From Sporosarcina oncorhynchi (lineage in GTDB: Bacteria; Bacillota; Bacilli; Bacillales_A; Planococcaceae), in assembly GCF_033304615.1 (NCBI RefSeq), contig NZ_CP129118.1:1112001-1176000 (forward strand): a stretch of DNA of 64,000 bases. The letters are read 5' to 3'. The notes beneath the pieces are model-generated. The model was not told the DNA's origin. It ran no database searches and saw only the letters and a program-made list of their open reading frames with translations. Made by a program: the position numbers and the translations under genes. Positions 8,145-15,292 of this stretch are shown here, one piece after another. Numbering within the stretch: the stretch's first letter is position 1; each line of letters starts with the position of its first letter.

Positions 8145-8819
8145 ATGTGTGGTCGTTTTACATTGTTCGCCCCGTACTTCGAAGTTATTGAACGTTTTGA
8201 CATTGAGTCTGCATTTGCAGAAACTGATTACATCCAAAGTTATAATATTGCTCCTTCCCAGCAAGTTGCGGCAATCATCAGTGATGGTAGTAAAAACAGG
8301 TTAGGGCATTTGAAGTGGGGGCTCATTCCTCCATGGGCAAAAGATGAAAAAATCGGTTATAAGATGATTAATGCTCGTGCTGAGACGATTGCTGAAAAGC
8401 CGAGCTTTCGAAAAGCATTCAAGAAACAACGATGCATTATACCTGCAGATTCTTTCTATGAATGGCAAAAGAAAGACGGAGAAAAAATCCCGATGCGCAT
8501 TAAATTGAAATCAGATGGACTGTTTGCAATTGCTGGTCTTTGGGAGTCGTGGAAATCACCTGAAGGATTGATGGTTCACACTTGCACAGCAATCACGACT
8601 GAACCGAATGAGTTGATGAAGCCCATCCATAATCGGATGCCAGTTATTTTGAAAAAAGAAGATGAAGCGGCCTGGCTTGATCCACAAAATACGGATAGTC
8701 ATTTCCTGGGGAATATGCTAAAACCGTTCGATGAAGCGCAAATGACAGCTTATGCTGTATCTGCAGACGTTAATTCCCCCAAAAACAATACTGAAGCACT
8801 AATCCAACGACTTTGTTGA
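8145..8819 (+). CDS. SRAP abasic-site crosslinking protein (YedK/HMCES family)
   Basis: SOS-response-associated peptidase family. The protein shields abasic sites in single-stranded DNA by a thiazolidine crosslink through Cys2. Translation from the ATG at 8145 gives MCGRF, leaving Cys2 at the mature N-terminus as the chemistry requires; GGAGG at 8131-8135 supports this start over ATGs further upstream. Other conserved motifs are NARAETI with FRKAF, PADSFYEW containing the catalytic Glu, and HNRMPVIL containing the catalytic His. The length of 224 residues is normal. No LexA-type box was seen upstream. Confidence 0.93.
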   Translation: MCGRFTLFAPYFEVIERFDIESAFAETDYIQSYNIAPSQQVAAIISDGSKNRLGHLKWGLIPPWAKDEKIGYKMINARAETIAEKPSFRKAFKKQRCIIPADSFYEWQKKDGEKIPMRIKLKSDGLFAIAGLWESWKSPEGLMVHTCTAITTEPNELMKPIHNRMPVILKKEDEAAWLDPQNTDSHFLGNMLKPFDEAQMTAYAVSADVNSPKNNTEALIQRLC

Positions 8820-8894
8820 AATATATTTTCATAATAATGTAACTACATATCATTTACTTCCGTCTACTCTATAAATGAAGAGAGGAAGTTGAAT

Positions 8895-9458
8895 GTGTAC
8901 AAACGTTTCCTAATGCCGTTCCTCATTATAGTAGTAACCGTTTTTCTATGGAGACCGATAGATGCTGCCGCTTGTTCCTGCGTAATGCCACCGCCGCCTG
9001 AACAGGCGTTAAATGATGCAACTGCTGTTTTCAGCGGTGAAGTGATTGATATCTCGGATAATGTGAAAGTCATCAATGGATACGGAAAAACAATTCGCTT
9101 TAAAGTGGATGAAAGCTGGAAAGGAATTGACAATGGGGAAGTAGCTATAAATACTGGGCACGGTGGTGGTGATTGCGGTTTCCAGTTTGAAGTCGGTCAG
9201 AGCTATCTCGTCTATGCAGTAAAAAGTGATATGTATGCACCAAATACATTATCGACAACTATTTGTAATCGAACTGTACAATTAGCGAATGCAAATGATG
9301 ATTTAACAGCACTTGGTGAAGGCGAGAAGATTTTTTCTGAGCATGAAGATGTTGTCGAGAAATCAAATTGGTTCTATTGGAGTGCTGGATTGTCAAGCAT
9401 CATTCTTTTAGGAGCAGCATTTGTTTATGGTAGGAAGATGAAAAATGCGCGCAGGTGA
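8895..9458 (+). CDS. secreted, membrane-tethered TIMP/NTR-like protein
   Basis: About 187 residues. A signal peptide (hydrophobic residues about 8-20) ends in A-A-A before C-S-C, so signal peptidase I could leave a mature N-terminal C-x-C, as in animal tissue inhibitors of metalloproteinases. The following residues (VMPPPPEQAL, then TAVFSGEVIDI) also resemble the first strand of the TIMP/NTR OB-fold. Two more cysteines (GGDCGF, TTICNR) could form disulfides. A C-terminal membrane helix (about 164-181) with a basic tail anchors it on the outer face. The GTG at 8895 follows AGGAAG at 8883-8888. Similar proteins occur in bacilli; their function is unproven. Confidence 0.65.
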   Translation: MYKRFLMPFLIIVVTVFLWRPIDAAACSCVMPPPPEQALNDATAVFSGEVIDISDNVKVINGYGKTIRFKVDESWKGIDNGEVAINTGHGGGDCGFQFEVGQSYLVYAVKSDMYAPNTLSTTICNRTVQLANANDDLTALGEGEKIFSEHEDVVEKSNWFYWSAGLSSIILLGAAFVYGRKMKNARR

Positions 9459-9484
9459 GTTTATCTCACTGCACGCATTTTTTA
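9442..9484. terminator. bidirectional terminator
   Basis: A long hairpin AAAATGCGCGCAGGTGAG / CTCACTGCACGCATTTT between converging genes, overlapping the 3' end of the TIMP-like gene and the last codon of the DUF3298 gene. Confidence 0.85.
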
Positions 9485-10099
9485 TGTGAAAGTCATCATC
9501 GTATCGAGAGGACCATTAGATCTGATAATGTTTGAAAAGTCTAATATTGGTATAGGGAAGTATGAAAAACCTGATGAGTAAGGTGAAATGGCATAGAGTT
9601 GAAAATAGATCACAAGAGTAACATCGGCAATATAAAAATCCTGGTCAGGACTGATTCCTTTAAATGGAGGTTCCACCAATTGAATATCCCAGTCTTTTAT
9701 CCTTTGCCTGATGATTTGGTTGACTTTTTTTTCATAGTCGCTGCCAGGTTTAAATAAATCTTTCAACAAATATTGTCTACCCGTCTTCGTGTCGAATGTC
9801 AGTGATTTTACAATTGTCATGCCATGAGCGCCTCCTGTAAAGGCATAAACGATTAAGTTCAAACTCAGAATGCCACGCTCGTTTGTTTTAATCTCGTAAT
9901 TTGCAATCATTTCAACGAGATAGCTCTCATAAAAACCTTGTTCAATTAAAAATTCATTCAAAGTCTGTATAATTGTATGATTGAGCCTACGCTGAATCGC
10001 ATGATTATGCATATTGATTATACTAGGATAATAGACGTTCACATCGGAAGATGCATGGGGGAGTTTCTTTGTCAGGATCGTAACCGGAAAATCATTCAC
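9482..10099 (-). CDS. DUF3298 domain protein (RsiV-like C-domain)
   Basis: About 205 residues without a signal peptide. Residues about 5-80 fit the DUF4163-type region that precedes DUF3298, and the C-terminal half shows DUF3298 features: a G-G-A-H-G motif, D-x-x-T-G-R, L-x-D-L-F, then a beta-rich segment with Y-A-x-x-P-Y-x-x-G. In RsiV this domain binds lysozyme, but no anti-sigma domain or membrane helix is present here. The GTG at 10099 sits behind AAAGGATG (10106-10113). A longer open frame reaches 10186, but a candidate promoter lies inside that extension. Confidence 0.7.
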   Translation of the reverse strand: MNDFPVTILTKKLPHASSDVNVYYPSIINMHNHAIQRRLNHTIIQTLNEFLIEQGFYESYLVEMIANYEIKTNERGILSLNLIVYAFTGGAHGMTIVKSLTFDTKTGRQYLLKDLFKPGSDYEKKVNQIIRQRIKDWDIQLVEPPFKGISPDQDFYIADVTLVIYFQLYAISPYSSGFSYFPIPILDFSNIIRSNGPLDTMMTFT

Positions 10100-10152
10100 G
10101 CGCAACATCCTTTCCACAGTCATACGATTAGTGTATGAAGGACAGACGCTAG

Positions 10153-10182
10153 ATACTACAACTGAGGAAGGGGAACTTTCAA
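10153..10182 (-). promoter_or_regulatory. candidate sigma-A promoter of DUF3298 gene
   Basis: The minus strand reads TTGAAA, 18 bases, TAGTAT. Its position fits the GTG start at 10099. Confidence 0.4.
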
Positions 10183-10296
10183 CCATCCGACAATTATATG
10201 ATGAAGGGGTTTGGTTGTTTTACATAGGAAACAGTGCAATTTGTATAATTTCATGGTACGATTTAAGTTCACAAAAGAAGAGGACGTGAGTAAATA

Positions 10297-10677
10297 ATGA
10301 TTTCAATTACAGTACCTGAAACAGATGTTACCATTGTACAGCGCGAGCAGGAAATGAGTGCAAATGAAGCTCCAATAAAGCCCATCAATGGATTTATCGA
10401 TATCCACGAGATCCCACGTGATAAAGGTGGCATCATCTTATTCTTTAATAAGAAGGATGAACTATTACTAGCAGGGAAGGCACGTAAGCTTCGTCAGCGT
10501 GTGAAAAAACACCTTGAAGATAGTGTGTCGCCGTTAAAAAATCACCGTGCGGAAGTCCATAAGATTTCTGTCATAATTGTTGAAGATGCAATGGAACGTG
10601 AAATCTACGAGACCTATATTATTAATACAATGCGCGCAAAGTATAACACTGAAAAAGCGTTCTTTGAAAACGAATGA
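10297..10677 (+). CDS. UvrC-like GIY-YIG domain protein
   Basis: A stand-alone protein of 126 residues. After about 40 non-conserved residues there is a GIY-YIG-like fold: G-G-I-I-L-F-F takes the place of the GIY strand, L-L-L-A-G-K-A-R-K-L-R-Q-R-V the place of the YIG strand and following helix with its Arg, and an E-R-E-I-Y-E helix near residue 103 supplies the Glu. Related bacillar proteins (YurQ-like) are annotated as nucleotide excision repair endonucleases, but the motif tyrosines are replaced, so activity is uncertain. A TATAAT at 10244-10249 with TTTACA 19 bases before it is a possible promoter. A terminator follows. Confidence 0.65.
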   Translation: MISITVPETDVTIVQREQEMSANEAPIKPINGFIDIHEIPRDKGGIILFFNKKDELLLAGKARKLRQRVKKHLEDSVSPLKNHRAEVHKISVIIVEDAMEREIYETYIINTMRAKYNTEKAFFENE

Positions 10678-10697
10678 GAATAGCTTTACAAACTGTG

Positions 10698-10733
10698 GGA
10701 TGATGTGGAGGTATACATCATCCTATTTTTTTT
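10698..10733 (+). terminator. intrinsic terminator after UvrC-like gene
   Basis: A perfect 9-bp stem GGATGATGT / ACATCATCC, 8-base loop, then TATTTTTTTT. Confidence 0.9.
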
Positions 10734-10840
10734 ACGTGGAATTAATTTTTCAATTAGTCCTAATAAATCGAATGGATATGTTGTTTTTATAAGATTAATA
10801 TTTTATTCATTCAACGGGCCATTATGAAGTATATAAAATG

Positions 10841-10976
10841 TTGCTTTGCGCTCCAGACGGCACGCTTTCCGAGGGGCGTTACTTGAGCCTCCTCGGTCGC
10901 AAAAACCGCGCCCTGTGGGGTCTCAAGGCACACGCTAATCCCTCCGGAGTCGTCCGTCTTCCGCTACAAGCAACGG
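10841..10976 (-). repeat. dispersed structured repeat, family A, copy A1
   Basis: About 136 bp, GC-rich compared with its AT-rich flanks. Read on the minus strand it has the order GTAGCGGAAGACG, GACGACTCC, GCCTTGAGACCCC, GAGGCTCAAG, CGGAAAGCGTGCC, GGAGCGCAAA. CTTGAG and CTCAAG can pair as an internal stem. Copies A2 and A3 lie downstream in the opposite orientation. Such GGAGCGGAA...GGAGCGCAAATCAA elements are, from memory, widespread in Planococcaceae and Bacillus genomes. It is open in one frame, but the product is not protein-like. Confidence 0.7.
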
Positions 10977-11067
10977 AGAGTAATATGTATAAAGCTATTT
11001 TCAGAATCGCGCCAGGTTGTAAAACTTTAGTAGTGCCAAACCGTAATTGTATGAGAGGTGGGATGAA

Positions 11068-11541
11068 ATGAAAATAGAGAATGTTTTTAAAAAGAGTGGT
11101 GTATTTCGTTTTCTTATTTTATTAATGTTAATTTCTAATATGGTTTATGTGTCAATTGAAATTTATAAATCTAAAATTAGTAATTCATTAGTTAAAAATA
11201 TCGAGATAACAGAGTTGACCTTCACCAAACTTGCAACACTATCTAGCTATGCTTTAATTTTTGAAATTGTATTTTTAGTTTTATCACTTGTGGGTATCGC
11301 AATGATCTTCATTAAAAATTATCGACCATTATTTTTAAGTTATGTCGTCTTTCAGTTAGTGTTATTAACGTCAATGTTAGCGTTAAATAATATTTTGGCT
11401 TGGGCATTTGAAGCTCCTGCCGGTAATATGTCTCAACTTGTATTCGTTCCATTTGCACTTGTGTTTGCTGCACTTTTTTACTTAGTTGTTAAAAACACCT
11501 TCCTGAAAAAAGAGTCGATTAACTATAAGGTGAGCCAGTAA
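11068..11541 (+). CDS. hypothetical four-helix membrane protein
   Basis: No family recognised. The product has 157 residues with four hydrophobic segments (about residues 12-32, 62-86, 93-115 and 125-145), the N-terminus and a Lys-rich tail probably inside. The ATG at 11068 follows AGAGGTGGG at 11054-11062. Base use is clearly more AT-rich than the neighbouring genes (many TTA, ATT, AAT codons). It stands between repeat A1 (minus) and A2 (plus), which suggests acquired or rapidly changing DNA. No terminator directly follows; A2 begins 46 bases downstream. Confidence 0.6.
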   Translation: MKIENVFKKSGVFRFLILLMLISNMVYVSIEIYKSKISNSLVKNIEITELTFTKLATLSSYALIFEIVFLVLSLVGIAMIFIKNYRPLFLSYVVFQLVLLTSMLALNNILAWAFEAPAGNMSQLVFVPFALVFAALFYLVVKNTFLKKESINYKVSQ

Positions 11542-11586
11542 ATCCTATACCGTAATCGGGCACGATTGCTTGGTACTACACTTTTA

Positions 11587-11779
11587 GTTGAGTGGAGTGC
11601 AAGCCTTCGACTCCGGGAGGATTAGCGAAAGCCGTAACGTAGAACGGCTTTTGCGAGATAAAGCGATAGCTTTTCGAGCATATCTTTGCACTCGCCTTGA
11701 GACCCTGGACGTAGCGAAGCGAAGGAAGCGGCTCAAGCCACGCCCTCCGGAAAGCGTAAGGCTGGAACGGAAATCAACG
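11587..11779 (+). repeat. dispersed structured repeat, family A, copy A2
   Basis: About 193 bp. It begins GTTGAGTGGAGTGCAAGCC, contains GACTCCGGGAGGATTAGCGA, a GCCGT/ACGGC hairpin, CTTGAGACCC, AGCGAAGCGAAGG, CTCAAG and ends CGGAACGGAAATCAAC after CTCCGGAAAGCG. CTTGAG and CTCAAG form an internal stem as in A1. It carries an extra segment of about 60 bp (11632-11694) relative to A1. A 219-base open frame across it has no ribosome site and is rejected as a gene. Confidence 0.75.
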
Positions 11780-11832
11780 TTTGCAAGACTATACTATGTC
11801 TTGTAATTCTAGAGGCTTTGTACAACATAAGG

Positions 11833-11857
11833 GTGCGATTGGCGCACGATTTTTTTG
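11833..11857 (+). terminator. terminator-like hairpin between repeats A2 and A3
   Basis: GTGCG, 5-base loop, CGCAC, then GATTTTTTTG. No gene reads into it except across A2 from the membrane protein gene, so it may end that transcript. Confidence 0.5.
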
Positions 11858-11868
11858 TATGATATTTA

Positions 11869-12062
11869 GTTGATCGGAGCGGAAGCCGGCGACTCTGGGA
11901 GGATCAGCGAGAGACGTTACGAAGAACGGCTTTTGCGAGTGAAGCGTAGCGAGAAGGAGCACATCTTTGCTTTTGACAGGTGAAACACCCGTCGAAGCGA
12001 AGCGAAGGGGTGTGGTTCACCGCCCGCCCTCCAGAACGCGTCCGGCTGTAGCGCAGATCAAC
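11869..12062 (+). repeat. dispersed structured repeat, family A, copy A3
   Basis: About 194 bp, same orientation as A2. It begins GTTGATCGGAGCGGAAGCC and ends GCGCAGATCAAC. It shares with A2 the block GAACGGCTTTTGCGAG and the AGCGAAGCGAAGG loop. Where A1 and A2 have CTTGAG/CTCAAG, A3 has GGTGAAACACCC paired with GGGTGTGGTTCACC, so the sequence differs but the stem is kept. Confidence 0.75.
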
Positions 12063-12207
12063 GGGTACCAACCACTATTCCATATAAGGGTGCTTTAACC
12101 GTATAAGGTTTGTGCTTCAAACGGGCAATTTTACAGGATAAGACATATAGAATTACGGTAAGGATTAACTTACTATTTTTCGGCATTGTATTAAAATAAA
12201 TTGCTCC
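12063..12207. other. intergenic remainder, nothing recognised
   Basis: About 145 AT-rich bases between repeat A3 and the mnt terminator. The stretch ATAAGGGTGC (12084-12093) repeats a motif at 11828-11837. No open frame, RNA gene or promoter could be supported. Confidence 0.5.
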
Positions 12208-12210
12208 AAA

Positions 12211-12263
12211 AAAAGAGCCTATACTAGAAAGTCAGTTCAACTGACTTTCTGTATAGGCTCTTT
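12211..12263 (-). terminator. terminator of the mnt operon
   Basis: A very long hairpin: AAAGAGCCTATAC with GTATAGGCTCTTT outside, and AGAAAGTCAGTT with AACTGACTTTCT inside. On the minus strand it ends in a run of seven T. Confidence 0.92.
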
Positions 12264-12268
12264 CCATA

Positions 12269-13222
12269 TCATTTGCTCATTTCATCATGTATCAAGTCGA
12301 TATTGTAATTTAAATACTTTACATACGTATCAACTTCATCACCGGGTTGGCCGATTTCATCCGAATAGATACGTTTTTCAGCGATTCGTACGCCTGTTTC
12401 ATTCGCTACCGTTTCCATCGGACGTTCGTCAACATTGGATTCAATGAAGAGAACAGGCACTTCATGTGACTTGATGAACTCCACCAATTCCTTAATTTGT
12501 GTGGGGGAACCGTTTTCCTCCGTATCAATTTCCCAGATGAATGCCTCATTTAGACCAAAACGCTTAGCCAAATACTGAAAAGCACGCTCACTCGTTACAA
12601 GAGTGCGATTTTTCTCTGGAATGTCATTGATACGATCCTCATAGTCCTTTTCAATATCCTTTAGGCGCTGGACATATTCGTCACCGCGTTTTTGAATTTC
12701 ATCGCTTTTCTTAGGATGTTTCTTCACAAGTACATCTCTCATATCTTCAGCCATTTTCACCCCGACAGCCGGGTCGATGAATGCATGAGGGTTAATTTCC
12801 TCTTCGCGACCATCTCCACCCGACAAGTACATCGGCTCAACACGTTCAGTTAAGCTGAAGATGTTGTCTTCTTTTTGGTTCACTGTATCCATCATTTTGA
12901 AAAACCAGCCGTGTTCGCCGCCTTCAAGGTTCAAACCATTATAGAACAACACATCAGCGTTTGTTGCTGCTTTGATGTCATTTGGAAGTGGCTCATATTC
13001 ATGTGGATCTGTTCCAGTTGGTACGAGGTTATACACTTCCACCAAGTCTCCGCCGATTTCTCTTGCCATATCAGCAATAATTGTAAAAGAGGTAACGATT
13101 TTTAAGGGTTCCTCGCCTGTTGCTGTCGTACCGTTTGAATTTTTGTCATCTCCACACGCCGCCAATAGAAAGACGGTTAATAAAGATAAACCTAACCAGG
13201 TCACTACTTTTTTCATTCTCAA
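12269..13222 (-). CDS. mntA: manganese ABC transporter substrate-binding lipoprotein
   Basis: Cluster A-I metal-binding lipoprotein of 317 residues, displayed on the outer face of the membrane. The signal peptide ends in lipobox LAAC (Cys23). The four expected metal ligands are His in TDPHEYEP (about residue 74), His in NPHAFID (about 147), Glu in TSERAF (about 213) and Asp in YSDEIG (about 288). The His-His-Glu-Asp set and the absence of a His-rich loop favour manganese over zinc. It is the last gene of a three-gene operon; symbol follows Bacillus usage. TTG at 13222 lies 5 bases after AAGGAG; an ATG two codons later is also possible. Confidence 0.9.
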   Translation of the reverse strand: MRMKKVVTWLGLSLLTVFLLAACGDDKNSNGTTATGEEPLKIVTSFTIIADMAREIGGDLVEVYNLVPTGTDPHEYEPLPNDIKAATNADVLFYNGLNLEGGEHGWFFKMMDTVNQKEDNIFSLTERVEPMYLSGGDGREEEINPHAFIDPAVGVKMAEDMRDVLVKKHPKKSDEIQKRGDEYVQRLKDIEKDYEDRINDIPEKNRTLVTSERAFQYLAKRFGLNEAFIWEIDTEENGSPTQIKELVEFIKSHEVPVLFIESNVDERPMETVANETGVRIAEKRIYSDEIGQPGDEVDTYVKYLNYNIDLIHDEMSK

Positions 13223-13289
13223 TTCTACTCCTTATTCATAAATTAGATTTTATCCAAAAGCTTGATGCTTTTAATAATAAATAGACGTT

Positions 13290-14144
13290 TTACACAACTT
13301 TTCTACTATTGAATGCCTGGATTTTTCTAAAGACGATTCCTTGTTTAGGTGAAAATAGGAATGCCAGTAAGAACAATGCCGTCGTCGCTAAAGCAATAAC
13401 AGGACCCGAAGGCATATTGTATACAAAACTGAAATACAGGCCAATAACTGCAGAGATAGCACCGAAGAATGATGCAAGAAATACCATGACGGAAAGTTTG
13501 TTTGTCAACAGGTAAGCTGTCGAAGCAGGTGTGATGAGCATTGATACGACAAGGATGACGCCAACCGTCTGAAGGGATGCAACTGTTACAAGTGTCAACA
13601 GAAACATAATCGCATAATGAATGAAACGTACATTCAATCCGTAGGCAGCCGCCATCGTTTCGTCAAAGCTGGAAACGAGTAGTTCTTTGTAAAATAATAT
13701 GACGACTAATATGACTAAACTTCCGATTGCTAATGTTAGCCACATATCGGATGTCCTTACTGCGAGGACGTTCCCGAAAAGAATTTGAGTTAGATCTGTC
13801 GCACTTTTGGCTTTTGAAATTAAAATGACACCAAGAGCGAAAAATGCCGAGAATACGAGTCCGATGGATGAATCACTTTTAATACGGCTATTTTGTGTAA
13901 TGGCTCCGATGCCGAATGCGGTCAGTATACCTGTAAACACGGCTCCATAGAAATAATTAATGCCGAGCATATAGGAAATGGCAACCCCGGGTAATACGGC
14001 GTGTGATATAGCATCTCCCATCAATGCCATACCACGCAAAATGATGAAGCTTCCAATCACGCCACATATGATTCCGACCATTATGGACGTGATGAACGCT
14101 TTCTGTAAAAACGCATATGTTTGTAAATCATTGATGAATTCCAT
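13290..14144 (-). CDS. mntC: manganese ABC transporter permease
   Basis: An ABC-3 family (MntB/TroC-like) permease of 284 residues with about eight transmembrane helices; it forms the membrane channel with the ATPase MntB. Characteristic features are the N-terminal segment with GSFIILRGMALMGDAISHAVLPG (residues about 30-52) and the D-E-x-x-A-x-x-x-G cytoplasmic coupling region near residue 161. It starts one base inside the stop of the ATPase gene, showing translational coupling. Only one permease gene is present, as in the three-gene mnt operons of staphylococci; Bacillus subtilis has two. Confidence 0.9.
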   Translation of the reverse strand: MEFINDLQTYAFLQKAFITSIMVGIICGVIGSFIILRGMALMGDAISHAVLPGVAISYMLGINYFYGAVFTGILTAFGIGAITQNSRIKSDSSIGLVFSAFFALGVILISKAKSATDLTQILFGNVLAVRTSDMWLTLAIGSLVILVVILFYKELLVSSFDETMAAAYGLNVRFIHYAIMFLLTLVTVASLQTVGVILVVSMLITPASTAYLLTNKLSVMVFLASFFGAISAVIGLYFSFVYNMPSGPVIALATTALFLLAFLFSPKQGIVFRKIQAFNSRKVV

Positions 14145-14887
14145 TACATTTGTACCTCCAAGTCATCCAGCATTGCAACTGGTCTTTCGTAAGCACGTGT
14201 CATATTATCCGCTTGGAACACTTGTTGGACTGGACCGGCATCAATTAGCTGTTTATTAATCAATATCAGTTCGTCGAAATAATTTTTTACTTTTGTTAAA
14301 TCATGGTGGACGACAAATACGATTTTTCCTTCCGTTTGAAGTTGTTTAAGAATACCGATGATCACTTCTTCACTAGATACATCGATTCCAACGAATGGTT
14401 CATCAAGGAAAAAGAAATCCGCATTTTGTGCAAGTGCCCTTGCGAGGAAGACACGTTGCTGCTGGCCTCCTGACAATTCACCAATCTGGCTATTGGCAAA
14501 CTCCTGCATGCCAACTTTCTCAAGGCATTGCATTGCCCATTCCTTATGTTCTTTTTTAGGTCTCCGTAATAAGCCTAGTTTTGGATACGTTCCGATTACT
14601 ACAGCGTCCAATACTTTAATTGGGAAGTTCCAATCAATATTGGAACGTTGGGGGACATAGGCTATATTCTTTCTGAAATTCTTGATTGGTTTTGAATTTA
14701 TTTCAACTGTTCCTTTATCTTTTGGTATTAAACCAAGCATGGCTTTCATCAAAGTAGATTTTCCTGCTCCGTTGGGTCCCAGTATTCCAATCAACTTGCC
14801 TGAAGTGAATGTAAACGATATGTTATCAAGAACCTGTTTGCCATAATAGGAAACAGAGACGTTTTTTACCGAGATGATATCTGACAT
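14144..14887 (-). CDS. mntB: manganese ABC transporter ATP-binding protein
   Basis: Cytoplasmic ATPase of 247 residues that powers import. Walker A GPNGAGKST (about residues 37-45), Q-loop in AYVPQR, signature LSGGQQQR (about 140), Walker B FFFLDEPF and switch His in VVHHDLT are all intact. First gene of the operon, with AGGAGG at 14894-14899. Two MntR-like boxes and a strong promoter lie upstream. Confidence 0.93.
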   Translation of the reverse strand: MSDIISVKNVSVSYYGKQVLDNISFTFTSGKLIGILGPNGAGKSTLMKAMLGLIPKDKGTVEINSKPIKNFRKNIAYVPQRSNIDWNFPIKVLDAVVIGTYPKLGLLRRPKKEHKEWAMQCLEKVGMQEFANSQIGELSGGQQQRVFLARALAQNADFFFLDEPFVGIDVSSEEVIIGILKQLQTEGKIVFVVHHDLTKVKNYFDELILINKQLIDAGPVQQVFQADNMTRAYERPVAMLDDLEVQM

Positions 14888-14924
14888 ATTTTTTCCTCCT
14901 GAATGAATTAAATAAGGGGAGAAT

Positions 14925-14945
14925 ACTTTCCCCAGTGCAACTTTA
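14925..14945 (-). promoter_or_regulatory. candidate MntR operator, proximal
   Basis: The minus strand reads TAAAGTTGCACTGGGGAAAGT. It shares AAAGTTGC and GGGAAA with the upstream box and with the known Bacillus MntR site form (AGTTTGCCTTAAGGAAAC, recalled). It lies 38 bases before the mntB start codon. Confidence 0.5.
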
Positions 14946-15036
14946 TGTGTAAAAAAATGAATTGTGGATTCCCATTTGTTAAATAGTATACTGCGGTTTT
15001 ACAGTTTAGGTGACTCTGTAATTTGATTGTAGTCTC

Positions 15037-15060
15037 AAAGTTTCCCTAACGCAACTTTTA
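15037..15060 (-). promoter_or_regulatory. candidate MntR operator, distal
   Basis: The minus strand carries AAAGTTGCGTTAGGGAAACTTT, an imperfect palindrome with AAAGTT/AACTTT arms. It begins three bases after the -10 element of the mnt promoter, so a bound repressor would cover the transcription start. Confidence 0.6.
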
Positions 15061-15062
15061 TC

Positions 15063-15091
15063 AGTATAGTATAAATGAAATTCAGAGTAAA
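15063..15091 (-). promoter_or_regulatory. sigma-A promoter of the mnt operon
   Basis: The minus strand reads TTTACT, 17 bases, TATACT, directly upstream of the distal MntR-like box. Confidence 0.7.
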
Positions 15092-15292
15092 GCCTATTTT
15101 CTTATTTACACAAAAAATAATTTTAAATCTGAAATGGTATTCCCGTCTACCTGCTGTTTTCATGAGCGGAGTAAGAAATTACAGAGTGTTTACGGCACTT
15201 GTCATGTAGTTTCCCTTTTTTATAGGATTGTATGCCCTTCACACTAAAATCCTGTAAAATAGATAGTAGAACAATGATCGGAGGCGCTAAAA
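15092..15292. other. intergenic, no feature recognised
   Basis: Remainder of the 405-base gap between mntB and sbcD. Apart from GGAGG at 15281-15285 (the sbcD ribosome site) no hairpin, ORF or convincing promoter could be supported. Confidence 0.5.

Noticed and set aside
10838-11071. A 77-codon open frame across repeat A1
   Set aside because: It coincides with the GC-rich repeat, has no ribosome site and yields a composition unlike any protein family; stem complementarity explains the sequence better.
11588-11806. A 72-codon open frame across repeat A2
   Set aside because: Same reason: open only because the repeat is GC-rich, no ribosome site, not shared with A3.
12269-14887. Zinc (Znu/Adc) rather than manganese specificity for the ABC transporter
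   Set aside because: The binding protein lacks a His-rich loop and has His-His-Glu-Asp ligands, and the upstream boxes resemble MntR rather than Zur sites.
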